The notes beneath the pieces are model-generated. The model was not told where the DNA came from, did no database searches, and saw only the letters and a program-made list of their open reading frames with translations. Made by a program: the position numbers and the translations under genes. 7,848 bases of DNA. Source: Lachnospiraceae bacterium UBA7598 (GTDB taxonomy: Bacteria; Bacillota; Clostridia; Lachnospirales; Lachnospiraceae). The stretch spans positions 1 through 7,848 of the forward strand of contig DLQV01000220.1 of assembly GCA_002474415.1 (NCBI GenBank), given 5' to 3'. Below are positions 1 to 6,377 of this stretch, one piece after another (the first letter of the stretch is position 1; every line of letters starts with the position of its first letter).

Positions 1-354
1 ATCCTGGTAACTTTTTGCCAGCGTAAATGCGCCAATTTGTTCTTTCTTCTCTGTATCCTGCGTACTGTCGGCAACTTCTGTTACGGAAAGAGCAGCCTTT
101 TTCGATTGCGCATTATCAGTTCCATACTTATTCCATCCATAGGTTCCGGCCGCAATCACCAGCACTGCAACTGCTGCCGCAATCTCGGCAAACCTCCGGT
201 AATGTCTGTGTTCTTTCCTGCCACCGGATGTTTGGTTTTTCCTCTTCTCCAGCATCTGCTGCACAGCCCCGGGTGTCAGAGTATCCGGCACGGTAATCTG
301 CTCTGCAGATCTGTCTATTTTCTCTTTCCATTCTTCCAGGTTCTGTTCCTGCAT
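1..354 (-). CDS. Membrane anti-sigma factor, N-terminal part (cut by window edge)
   Basis: Only the first 118 codons lie in the window; the reading frame is open to base 1. Residues 1-56 are hydrophilic and probably cytoplasmic, with a VPDTLTP stretch at 22-28. Residues about 57-75 (FAEIAAAVAVLVIAAGTYGW region) form one membrane segment after the basic HYRRF, so the C-terminal part should lie outside the cell. The start ATG follows the stop of the upstream ECF sigma gene by 4 bases, and an AGGTGA ribosome binding site overlaps that stop, so the two genes are probably translationally coupled. A one-pass protein immediately downstream of an ECF sigma factor is the classic anti-sigma arrangement. 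The end visible here (IGAFTLAKSYQD) resembles the entry to the C-terminal beta-propeller (COG4880-type) found in many clostridial proteins in this position. That is a recollection from family knowledge and cannot be confirmed without the rest of the gene. The anti-sigma role is inferred from position and topology. Confidence 0.7.
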   Translation of the reverse strand, partial: MQEQNLEEWKEKIDRSAEQITVPDTLTPGAVQQMLEKRKNQTSGGRKEHRHYRRFAEIAAAVAVLVIAAGTYGWNKYGTDNAQSKKAALSVTEVADSTQDTEKKEQIGAFTLAKSYQD

Positions 355-358
355 ATTC

Positions 359-880
359 TCACCTCAATCCCTTCAGCTGTTTTTCCATCCGCTGCAACGC
401 CCGATGTTCTCTCGACCGCACAGTATTCTCATTCATTGCAAGGATCTGCGCAATCTCCCGCATCTTATATCCACCGAAGACATGCATTCCCACAATCATG
501 CGGTCCTCCTCATCCATCGTAAGAAACGCACGCCGGACTTCCATATATTCCTCACGGGTATCACCCCATACATAGCCGTCCCAGCCACCGTTTTCTTCCG
601 TCAGTTCTTCTCCCCGTTGATAGTATTCCCGCATTTTCTGTTTGCACATATTTGCCACGATACGATACATCCAGGCGGAAAAAGCATCTTCCTTCCGCAA
701 TTTTCCGATATTTTCAAATGCTTCCACCACAGCGGCACTGACCACATCCTCCGCATCCTGTGTATTTCCAAGCGTATACAGCGCAAACCGATACAGCCTC
801 TTATAAATTGTCCCATACAATTCGGCAAACGCTGCGGTATCCCCGCGCTTTGCCCTTTTTACTAATAAACGTTCATCCAT
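359..880 (-). CDS. ECF-type RNA polymerase sigma factor
   Basis: This 173-residue protein has the two-domain layout and size of an ECF (group 4) sigma factor. Sigma region 2 spans about residues 1-85, with the conserved DAEDVV helix at 42-47 and AFSAWMYRIVANMCKQK at 66-82, which correspond to the core-binding and -10 recognition parts. Sigma region 4 spans about 112-168, with a helix-turn-helix at 138-162 (YKMREIAQILAMNENTVRSR) for the -35 element. The start ATG has a GGAGG ribosome binding site 7 bases upstream (AGGAGGGCCTTCC-ATG). It would direct RNA polymerase to a small regulon in response to an envelope signal and be held inactive by the membrane protein encoded 4 bases downstream. The EHR in the recognition helix, where SRA-like residues are usual, may reflect a distinct -35 target. 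The ECF assignment is firm; the stimulus and regulon are unknown. Confidence 0.93.
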   Translation of the reverse strand: MDERLLVKRAKRGDTAAFAELYGTIYKRLYRFALYTLGNTQDAEDVVSAAVVEAFENIGKLRKEDAFSAWMYRIVANMCKQKMREYYQRGEELTEENGGWDGYVWGDTREEYMEVRRAFLTMDEEDRMIVGMHVFGGYKMREIAQILAMNENTVRSREHRALQRMEKQLKGLR

Positions 881-897
881 GGAAGGCCCTCCTATCT

Positions 898-930
898 ATA
901 CAGTGTATCGGAGGTATATTTTTGTTGCAA
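898..930 (-). promoter_or_regulatory. Putative promoter of the ECF sigma operon, with palindrome
   Basis: Reading the minus strand, TTGCAA (930-925) and TACACT (907-902) are separated by 17 bases. Each matches the sigma-A consensus at 4 of 6 positions. The same stretch can be read as an ECF-like site (TGCAAC followed by CGATAC), which would suit autoregulation, and I cannot decide between these. A perfect 11-base palindrome, ATACAGTGTAT (898-908), overlaps the -10 and could be an operator. The promoter begins inside the T-tail of the preceding terminator, leaving only about 50 bases before the start codon. Confidence 0.4.
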
Positions 931-967
931 GAAAATAAAAAAGCGGTAAACTTCATCAGTTCACCGC
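929..967 (-). terminator. Rho-independent terminator of the ATPase gene
   Basis: On the minus strand a 10-bp stem with one G-U pair (GCGGTGAACT / AGTTTACCGC, bases 943-967) closes a 5-base loop and is followed directly by a T-rich run (TTTTTTATTTTCTT, 942-929). It lies about 100 bases past the ATPase stop codon and separates that gene from the downstream ECF sigma operon. Confidence 0.85.
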
Positions 968-1066
968 AATTTCCAATTGAAATTTTTTCTAAACAGTCCG
1001 CCATACACATATCCATCTAACGGTACAGTAACACATTTATATTTACATTCTGATAAGGCAGAAGAA

Positions 1067-2320
1067 TCAATAATTGAGCATATTCTCATCAAGCAGAAAA
1101 TCAAAGATATTCATAACAAGAACCCCGTCCTCATTATAGTAAGGCCCCGGCGAATCCTTCGTAATAATGATTTTTTTGAAGGCATCCCCTGTCAGCATCA
1201 AAGAACGTTGTTCCTGTTCCATCTTTGCCTGATCAGGCATCGCATAAGCCGACTGAATATAGTAACGCTTTGATCCTTTGTTGCAGACAAAATCAATTTC
1301 CAGCTGCTTGCGCACACTGTTTCCCCTTTCATTGGTACTATTAATTTCAATAACTCCCACATCGACATTGAATCCCCGGAGTTTTAATTCGTTAAAAATA
1401 ACGTTTTCCATAGTATGCGTTTCTTCCAACTGGCGGAAATTGAGCCGTGCATTGCGAAGTCCCATATCCGTAAAATAATATTTTACAGGTGTATCAATAT
1501 ATTTTTTTCCTTTGATATCATACCGTATCGCACTGTCAATCAAGAAGGAATCACACAGATAATCAATGTAATTTTTGATTGTACCGGCACTGATACTCTT
1601 CTGCTTCATACTCTTAAACGTCGCTGACAGCTTTGTCGGATTTGTGAGTGAACCGATGGCAGAAGAAAGAATATTTAAAAGTTCCTCTAATTCCGCACGG
1701 TTCCGGATCTTATGTCTGCCTACAATATCTGAAATATAAGTTTCCTCGAACAGCGCCTTTAAAAATGTAATTTTTTCTTCCGGCGTTTTAAAATTCAAGA
1801 CAAGCGGAAGCCCGCCATATACCACATACTCCCGCCAGCCATTTTCCTTTGTCCCCGGATAAACAGACATAAACTCTGCGAAACTGAGCGGGTACATATG
1901 AACTTCATCTCCCCTGCCGCGAAATTCCGTAATTACATCTTTTGAAAGAAAATGTGCATTGCTTCCTGTCACATAAATATCCACATTTTTCATACGGATC
2001 AGACTGTTAAGCACAGCTTCAAATTCATCCAGAAGCTGAACCTCATCCAACAGCACATAATACATATCCTCATCCTGAATCTGTTCTTTCATATAAGGAT
2101 ACAAAACCTCCGGATCACGAAATTTTTTATTTTCAAAAGAATCAAAGGCAATTTCTATAATATGCCGCGGATCCACTCCCTCTGCCAGCAGATGATCTTT
2201 AAACAGATTAAAAAGCAGATATGATTTTCCACAACGCCGAATGCCGGTTACCACCTTAATCAATCCGTTGTGTTTCTTGCTGATAAGCTTATTTAAATAG
2301 ATATTTCTCTTAATTTCCAT
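1067..2320 (-). CDS. AAA_14 / DUF4143 family ATPase
   Basis: This is a 417-residue protein of the COG1373 type: an N-terminal AAA_14 P-loop ATPase followed by a C-terminal DUF4143 domain, at the usual family length. Walker A is GIRRCGKS (26-33), Walker B is YYVLLDEVQ (87-95), and a sensor-1-like TGSN lies at 118-121, followed by FRGRGDE (133-139). The winged-helix-like middle (about 205-290) contains the ISAGTIKNYIDYLCDSFLI motif. The C-terminus has ENVIFNEL (305-312) and EIDFVCN...YYIQSAYA (341-359), the pattern seen in family members thought to have a PD-(D/E)XK nuclease-like fold. The usual YIQVA reads YIQSA here. AAGGAGG stands 8 bases before the ATG. The gene has its own promoter and terminator, so it is a single-gene unit, and it looks more AT-rich than its neighbours. 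Such ATPases are abundant and patchily distributed in gut anaerobes; their cellular role is not established, and I assign none. Confidence 0.93.
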   Translation of the reverse strand: MEIKRNIYLNKLISKKHNGLIKVVTGIRRCGKSYLLFNLFKDHLLAEGVDPRHIIEIAFDSFENKKFRDPEVLYPYMKEQIQDEDMYYVLLDEVQLLDEFEAVLNSLIRMKNVDIYVTGSNAHFLSKDVITEFRGRGDEVHMYPLSFAEFMSVYPGTKENGWREYVVYGGLPLVLNFKTPEEKITFLKALFEETYISDIVGRHKIRNRAELEELLNILSSAIGSLTNPTKLSATFKSMKQKSISAGTIKNYIDYLCDSFLIDSAIRYDIKGKKYIDTPVKYYFTDMGLRNARLNFRQLEETHTMENVIFNELKLRGFNVDVGVIEINSTNERGNSVRKQLEIDFVCNKGSKRYYIQSAYAMPDQAKMEQEQRSLMLTGDAFKKIIITKDSPGPYYNEDGVLVMNIFDFLLDENMLNY

Positions 2321-2378
2321 ACCATGTGCCTCCTTCTATCGGTTATTATTACAGATTTCTGCACTTTTATTCAATAGA

Positions 2379-2407
2379 ATTATAGCATAGTTTTGTATTT
2401 CGTCCAA
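2379..2407 (-). promoter_or_regulatory. Sigma-A promoter of the ATPase gene
   Basis: On the minus strand there is a perfect -10 TATAAT (2384-2379) preceded by an extended TGC (2387-2385). It lies exactly 17 bases downstream of a TTGGAC -35 (2407-2402), which keeps the TTG core. It sits about 60 bases before the ATPase start codon and just past the terminator of the preceding operon, so the ATPase should be transcribed independently by the housekeeping sigma factor. Confidence 0.8.
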
Positions 2408-2444
2408 TCTTTATTGATTCGTTTTGCGGCATTTTTTAAAAACC

Positions 2445-2484
2445 AAAATAAAAACAGCCCTCCCGTCAAATAGGGGGGCTGTTT
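2445..2484 (-). terminator. Rho-independent terminator of the c-di-GMP / sigma-like operon
   Basis: A 9-bp stem, AAACAGCCC / GGGCTGTTT (2484-2476 with 2460-2452), can be extended by further G-C pairs after one mismatch. On the minus strand it is followed by TTTTATTTT. It begins about 10 bases after the stop codon of the sigma-like gene. On the plus strand the tail (GTTTCGTTCC) is poor, so termination is mainly for minus-strand transcripts. Confidence 0.88.
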
Positions 2485-2494
2485 CGTTCCTCGA

Positions 2495-3310
2495 TCAGGA
2501 ATCTTTTTTCGCCTTATCAATCATATAAAGAATATCCGCAAGCTCATCTTCCGGAATCTTAACATAATCCGCAATTTCTTTCTGCGTTGGCTGTGCACCG
2601 TTCTGTTTTTTCAGATAGTTCACCGCTTCACTTACCAGCGCAACTTTTCCAACCACGGAATTTTCATTCTCATCCTCACCGGTCTGTTCCCGGATGCAGG
2701 ATTTCATCGCTTCTTCCACCGCGGTAAGAAGTTCCTCTTCCACATCCACTTTTTCGTGGCTGCCGCACAGGTCGCTCAGACGTAGAAAAAGCGCCATATT
2801 TCCTTCCTGCACAATATCCTCAAATCCTTCCGGAGAAACTGCCAGTTTCTTTGCTACTTCCAGCACATTGCGCAGCCATGCATTGGAGATCGCGTGTACC
2901 ATGCTCTCTTCCCCGGCCAGCAGCTTCTTATACATATCAATCTGCTGCTCCTCGGTATACGCCGGAATATCTTTCAGTTCCTCCAGATACATCTGAAACA
3001 TGGGAGAAGTGGAAATATTATCGGTGACGGAATCTTTTGCGGATTCCTTTTGCGAAGAAGATTCTTTGGTTTCTTCTTTCTCTGCAGTCTCCTCATATTC
3101 TGCTTCATTTGTTTCCGGTTTGTTCTCTTCCGACTGCGGATCATCATGCGGTGTTGACAGAAACTCTAACACCATCTCTTCCTGCTGTGCATTCAAATCC
3201 ATATCCTTAAAATAGGAAAGGATCTCCTCTCTTGTCATCGGCTCCGCCGAAGTGCGGATAATATCCTGTACCGCACGTATGGTTTCTGTAAATGTATTCT
3301 GGTCTAACAT
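2495..3310 (-). CDS. Shortened sigma-70-like protein lacking DNA-reading regions
   Basis: This 271-residue protein resembles a primary sigma factor with key parts missing. Residues 1-52 (TREEILSYFKDMDLN at 26-40) look like the sigma region 1.1 fold. Residues 53-98 are an acidic, Ser/Glu-rich linker. Residues 100-134 (SPMFQMYLEELKDIPAYTEE) resemble region 1.2. Residues 135-180 (NAWLRNVLEVAKKL, FEDIVQEGNMALFLRL) resemble regions 2.1-2.2, the clamp that binds the beta-prime subunit of RNA polymerase. The aromatic-rich 2.3/2.4 segment that melts and reads the -10 box is not recognisable: an acidic, Glu-rich helix is there instead. Residues 217-265 (AQPTQKEIADYVKIPEDELADIL) resemble region 3, and the protein ends with no region 4. 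I chose the ATG at 3310 because AGGAG lies 7 bases upstream; an in-frame start 24 bases earlier has no such site. The gene follows the c-di-GMP gene by 10 bases. Its role is unknown: a sigma competitor, an RNA polymerase-binding modulator or a divergent sigma factor are all possible. Confidence 0.75.
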   Translation of the reverse strand: MLDQNTFTETIRAVQDIIRTSAEPMTREEILSYFKDMDLNAQQEEMVLEFLSTPHDDPQSEENKPETNEAEYEETAEKEETKESSSQKESAKDSVTDNISTSPMFQMYLEELKDIPAYTEEQQIDMYKKLLAGEESMVHAISNAWLRNVLEVAKKLAVSPEGFEDIVQEGNMALFLRLSDLCGSHEKVDVEEELLTAVEEAMKSCIREQTGEDENENSVVGKVALVSEAVNYLKKQNGAQPTQKEIADYVKIPEDELADILYMIDKAKKDS

Positions 3311-3323
3311 ATCAGGTCTCCTA
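3311..3323 (-). promoter_or_regulatory. Ribosome binding site that fixes the sigma-like start
   Basis: AGGAG (3322-3318) lies 7 bases before the ATG at 3310 and overlaps the TAG stop (3323-3321) of the c-di-GMP gene. Ribosomes finishing that gene would cover or hand over to this site, which suggests translational coupling. The site also rules against the longer reading frame beginning at 3334. Confidence 0.75.
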
Positions 3324-5285
3324 TTCCTCATCATAACATTCGCTTCTGATTCGCGAACTGATCTCCTGCAGACATTCTATGAGGATCGGATTAAACTGTC
3401 CGCATTCCCCATGCAGGATCATTTCCAGTACCTTTTCATGCGGTACTGCTTTCTTATAAACACGCTCACTCGCCAGCGCATCGTACACATCCGCTACAGA
3501 AACTACCTGTGCGGAAATCGGGATTTCATCTCCCACAAGTCCATCCGGATAGCCTTTTCCATCGTAGCGCTCATGATGCCAGCGGCAGATCTGGTGCGCA
3601 ATCTTTACCAGTGGCTCGTCCTGATAAACGCCAAGCTGTTCCAGCATTTCTGCACCGATGACGGTATGCGTTTTCATAATCTCGAATTCTTCTTTTGTCA
3701 GTTTTCCCGGTTTATTTAGGATTTTTTCATCCACACCGATTTTTCCAATATCATGCAAAGACGAAGCAAGTGCGATCATAGCCCTTGTATCTCCATCCAG
3801 ATGATACTTTTCTGTTTTCTGCGCCAGTCTCTCCAGAAGCATCTCTGTGAGCTTATGAATGTGGATCACGTGACTTCCGCTCTCTCCGTTTCGGAACTCC
3901 ACAATATGGCTCAGAATATGAATCAGCATCTCACTGTTTTTCTCTTTTTCGTTGATCTGCGCGGTAATCAGGGAGGTCAGCCGACGCTGCTTCGCATATA
4001 ATTTCATGGTGTTCGTCACACGCTGATAAACGATCTGTGCATCACATGGCTTGCTGACAAAATCCACGGCACCAAGTGCATATGCCCGCTTCACGGTCTC
4101 CGGGGCATCGGCTCCGGACATCATAATTACCGGAATATCCTCAATCCAGTGATTTTTATTCATATACGTCAGTACGTCAAATCCATTCATCTTCGACAAT
4201 ACCACATCCAGCAGAACCAATGAAATACTATTTGCCTGCTGTTCCAGTATTTCTACACATTTTTCTCCACTCTCTGCATGCAGGACCTGATAATCCTTCG
4301 AGAAAATCATATCCAGAAGCGCCCGGTTGACTTCCTCGTCATCGACTACAAGAATCTCCGGAACCATTTCTTCCGGCTGTTTCTGTGTACATATCTTTCC
4401 CTCATGATCAATCATGTTATTCTCGGTGATGATCATGTTTTTCTTTCTTTTTGCCTGATACATCAGCTTATCTGCCCGAAGCATTGCGTGCTCAACGGAC
4501 TCATTCTGCGAAATCACTGCACCCATACTGACGGAAAGCTGAATGTTGGAATATCCGGGAATCACTGCATGTTGGATTTTTTCCTGTACTTCCTGCAGTT
4601 TCTCTACCAGACCGCCTTCTTTGATCTCCGGCAGCACAAGAACAAATTCATCCCCGCCATAGCGCACCAGCGTATCCTCTTTCCGGATACAGCGTCGAAT
4701 GGTACTGGCAACTGTTGCAAGTGCCATATCTCCGGTCAGATGTCCGTACGTGTCATTGCAGAGCTTGAAATCATCCACATCAATCACGACAATTCCGGCA
4801 TTTCCCGTCCACATTTTTATCTCTTCCTCAAAATACAGACGATTATAAACTCCGGTCAGGACATCTTTATATAATTTTTCATTATATCCGGTCAGTTTAT
4901 TGACCAGTTTTTCTCTGCCGGATATGTCGATTAAGGTGTCATCCTCCAGATGATTGATCAATTCCATGACGTATGGCTGCCCATCAATTTCCATATATCG
5001 GGAAATCACCTGATAGATTTCTGTTTCAAGGAATTCCAACTTAATCGTCTGCTTCTTTTCCCGTAACGCTTTATAGGAACTGCAGTTTTCGCACGGGCAA
5101 TTTTTCTTCCAGAAACTATAGCACGGACATCCATCCTGCATATTTTCTGACAGATCTCTCCCTGTCTGGCAAAAAGTCCGCTCAACATCTTCTCCCTTTA
5201 ACAGACGTACCACCTGAAAAATTTCCTGATAATATTTGATTTCCTGTTCTGCTTCCTGCATGGTCATACCTTCACCGGATTGCAT
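3321..5285 (-). CDS. GGDEF-REC-HD-GYP cyclic-di-GMP turnover protein
   Basis: This 654-residue cytoplasmic protein seems able both to make and to break cyclic di-GMP. Residue numbers count from an optional GTG one codon upstream (5288). Residues 20-120 are a sensor-like region with a Cys cluster (C54, C56, C64, C66, C69) and a PAS-like end. Residues 138-290 are a diguanylate cyclase domain with an intact GGDEF motif (211-215) and RKED at 202-205, exactly five residues before it: the product-inhibition I-site. Residues 311-427 are a response-regulator receiver with acidic D316/D317, phospho-acceptor D361, S391 and K413. Residues 455-640 are an HD-GYP phosphodiesterase with HDIGK (512-516) and HHERYDGKGYP (571-581). 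No membrane segment is seen. No histidine kinase is encoded in the window, so the partner kinase is elsewhere. AGGAGG lies 10 bases before the ATG and 7 before the GTG, so the exact start is uncertain by one codon. The gene lies between a coiled-coil gene and a sigma-like gene in an apparent operon. The balance of the two activities cannot be read from sequence. Confidence 0.95.
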   Translation of the reverse strand: MQSGEGMTMQEAEQEIKYYQEIFQVVRLLKGEDVERTFCQTGRDLSENMQDGCPCYSFWKKNCPCENCSSYKALREKKQTIKLEFLETEIYQVISRYMEIDGQPYVMELINHLEDDTLIDISGREKLVNKLTGYNEKLYKDVLTGVYNRLYFEEEIKMWTGNAGIVVIDVDDFKLCNDTYGHLTGDMALATVASTIRRCIRKEDTLVRYGGDEFVLVLPEIKEGGLVEKLQEVQEKIQHAVIPGYSNIQLSVSMGAVISQNESVEHAMLRADKLMYQAKRKKNMIITENNMIDHEGKICTQKQPEEMVPEILVVDDEEVNRALLDMIFSKDYQVLHAESGEKCVEILEQQANSISLVLLDVVLSKMNGFDVLTYMNKNHWIEDIPVIMMSGADAPETVKRAYALGAVDFVSKPCDAQIVYQRVTNTMKLYAKQRRLTSLITAQINEKEKNSEMLIHILSHIVEFRNGESGSHVIHIHKLTEMLLERLAQKTEKYHLDGDTRAMIALASSLHDIGKIGVDEKILNKPGKLTKEEFEIMKTHTVIGAEMLEQLGVYQDEPLVKIAHQICRWHHERYDGKGYPDGLVGDEIPISAQVVSVADVYDALASERVYKKAVPHEKVLEMILHGECGQFNPILIECLQEISSRIRSECYDEE

Positions 5286-5305
5286 CACACCTCATCCTCC
5301 TGGCA

Positions 5306-6292
5306 TTAAAAATTCAAGTCAATTTTAATCCCCTTCAGATCTTCGTTTACGAGATTGTTCTTCTTAAGAATTGTCTGGATGTGCTGCTGCGCTTCCTCCA
5401 TCTTACTCGTACCCTTCTGATCCACCGTTACATCTGCCTCCAGCTTGTCTGCCTCGACAGATCCCTCAATAATCTTCTCCTGCTGCTGTTTTTCCTCTTT
5501 CTTTTCGTCAATCTTTTCCTGCTGCTCGTCGCGCTTCTCCTGCGCTTCCTCTGCTTTCTTTTTCTCTTCTTCCTGCTTCTCATCGATGTTGTCTACCGCA
5601 TCCTGTATCAGCATGCCGAAAGCATCTTTATTGGAAGCATCCAGCAGTTCATCCGCTGCATCCTGCGCTTTTTGCATATCCTGTGATTTCAGCTGATCAA
5701 GCTTTGCATCTGCCGCTGCCTCAGTCAGAGATGTCACTTTACGCTGCGCCCTGTCTTTCTTGTTCAGAATGGCATCCCTTTGTGCATTCAGTTGTAATGC
5801 CTTGGTCTGATAATCGGTCAGAGGAGTGTTCTGCAGTTCTTTCAAACGGTCAATCTCTTCCTGGGAAAAGTCATCCGTCTGCACACCTTTCTGATAATCC
5901 TGATATTTCTCCAGCAGTTCTAAGTCTTTCTGCTCCTGGGAATCCGGGTCCACCCCATAACTCTGCCGCACGATTTCTTTACTCTCGCGAACCTGCTTCA
6001 GCTCCTCGTCACACTCACGGACTTCTTTGAGTTTTTCCTCTTTCTGCTGCGCCATCTGATCCCGCTGGCTTACCGCCTTGTTATCACTGTCCCATGCATC
6101 CCGGATCAGCTTCATCGCCTGTTTCTGGGCGCTCTGTTTCTTGTCGCTGACAGCATTGCCTGTGGTCTGGGCAAACTGCAGATCTCCGGCATATATTGTT
6201 CCTTTGTCGGATACTCCGTTTTTGCGCGTTTCATCGTTTCCGATTTCGTATCCATTCATGTTAGCATGTGGTGCCTGAATCGTCAATGACAT
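5306..6292 (-). CDS. Coiled-coil protein of unknown function
   Basis: This 328-residue soluble protein has no signal peptide, membrane segment or catalytic motif I recognise. The N-terminus (MSLTIQ...MNGYE, residues 1-16) and a short GTIYAGDLQF patch (31-40) look like conserved segments. Next comes KQSAQKQAMKLIRDAWDSD (52-70), then long charged helices (about 70-110 and 143-215) around SYGVDPDSQEQKDLELLEK (111-129). Residues 232-275 are almost only Glu, Lys, Gln, Asp and Arg, a strong coiled-coil or single-helix stretch. The end (KIDLNF) is ordered-looking. I recall similar uncharacterised proteins in Lachnospiraceae, but the function is not known to me. An AAAGGGGG ribosome binding site lies 9 bases before the ATG. 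The c-di-GMP gene starts 20 bases after its stop, so co-transcription is likely and a scaffold role is conceivable but unproven. Confidence 0.85.
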   Translation of the reverse strand: MSLTIQAPHANMNGYEIGNDETRKNGVSDKGTIYAGDLQFAQTTGNAVSDKKQSAQKQAMKLIRDAWDSDNKAVSQRDQMAQQKEEKLKEVRECDEELKQVRESKEIVRQSYGVDPDSQEQKDLELLEKYQDYQKGVQTDDFSQEEIDRLKELQNTPLTDYQTKALQLNAQRDAILNKKDRAQRKVTSLTEAAADAKLDQLKSQDMQKAQDAADELLDASNKDAFGMLIQDAVDNIDEKQEEEKKKAEEAQEKRDEQQEKIDEKKEEKQQQEKIIEGSVEADKLEADVTVDQKGTSKMEEAQQHIQTILKKNNLVNEDLKGIKIDLNF

Positions 6293-6377
6293 ATGATAAT
6301 TCCCCCTTTATTTTTTTCATAATCTTATTCTATATATCGGACACTTTCCGGAATTTCTCCATATATCCGGCAAAATA
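6293..6377 (-). promoter_or_regulatory. Intergenic spacer with possible promoter and repeats
   Basis: These 85 bases between the membrane anti-sigma gene and the coiled-coil gene hold no terminator hairpin, so read-through from the ECF operon is possible. On the minus strand TCCGATAT (6341-6334) matches 7 of 8 positions of the sigma-D/sigma-28 -10 consensus (GCCGATAT), but I find no TAAA -35 at the right distance. Sigma-A-like TAGAAT follows it, also without a good -35. A palindrome TTCCGGAA (6346-6353) lies between two near-repeats, ATATATCGGA (6332-6341) and ATATATCCGG (6361-6370). A regulated start here is a guess. Confidence 0.3.

Noticed and set aside
37..880. Long plus-strand frames at 37-522 and 404-865
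   Set aside because: They are opposite the ECF sigma and anti-sigma genes, have no recognisable domains, and have no ribosome binding sites or promoters.
873..1016. Possible 47-residue small protein on the minus strand between the ATPase and ECF sigma genes
   Set aside because: It has no ribosome binding site, and it runs straight through a strong terminator hairpin and the sigma promoter/leader, so it is most likely a chance frame.
2452..2484. Bidirectional terminator
   Set aside because: The stem is symmetrical, but the plus-strand tail is broken by C and G, and there is no plus-strand gene nearby to terminate.
3311..3334. Start codons at 3334/3331 for the sigma-like protein
   Set aside because: They lie inside the end of the c-di-GMP gene without a ribosome binding site, while AGGAG is 7 bases before the ATG at 3310.
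4278..4874. 198-residue plus-strand frame
   Set aside because: It is antisense to the GGDEF and receiver domains, whose motifs are intact on the minus strand; its His/Leu-rich content is typical of an antisense shadow.
5381..5686. Plus-strand frame coding a very Leu/Phe-rich, membrane-like peptide
   Set aside because: It is the antisense of the Glu/Lys/Gln coiled-coil stretch, whose codons read as Leu/Phe on the other strand; there is no start signal.
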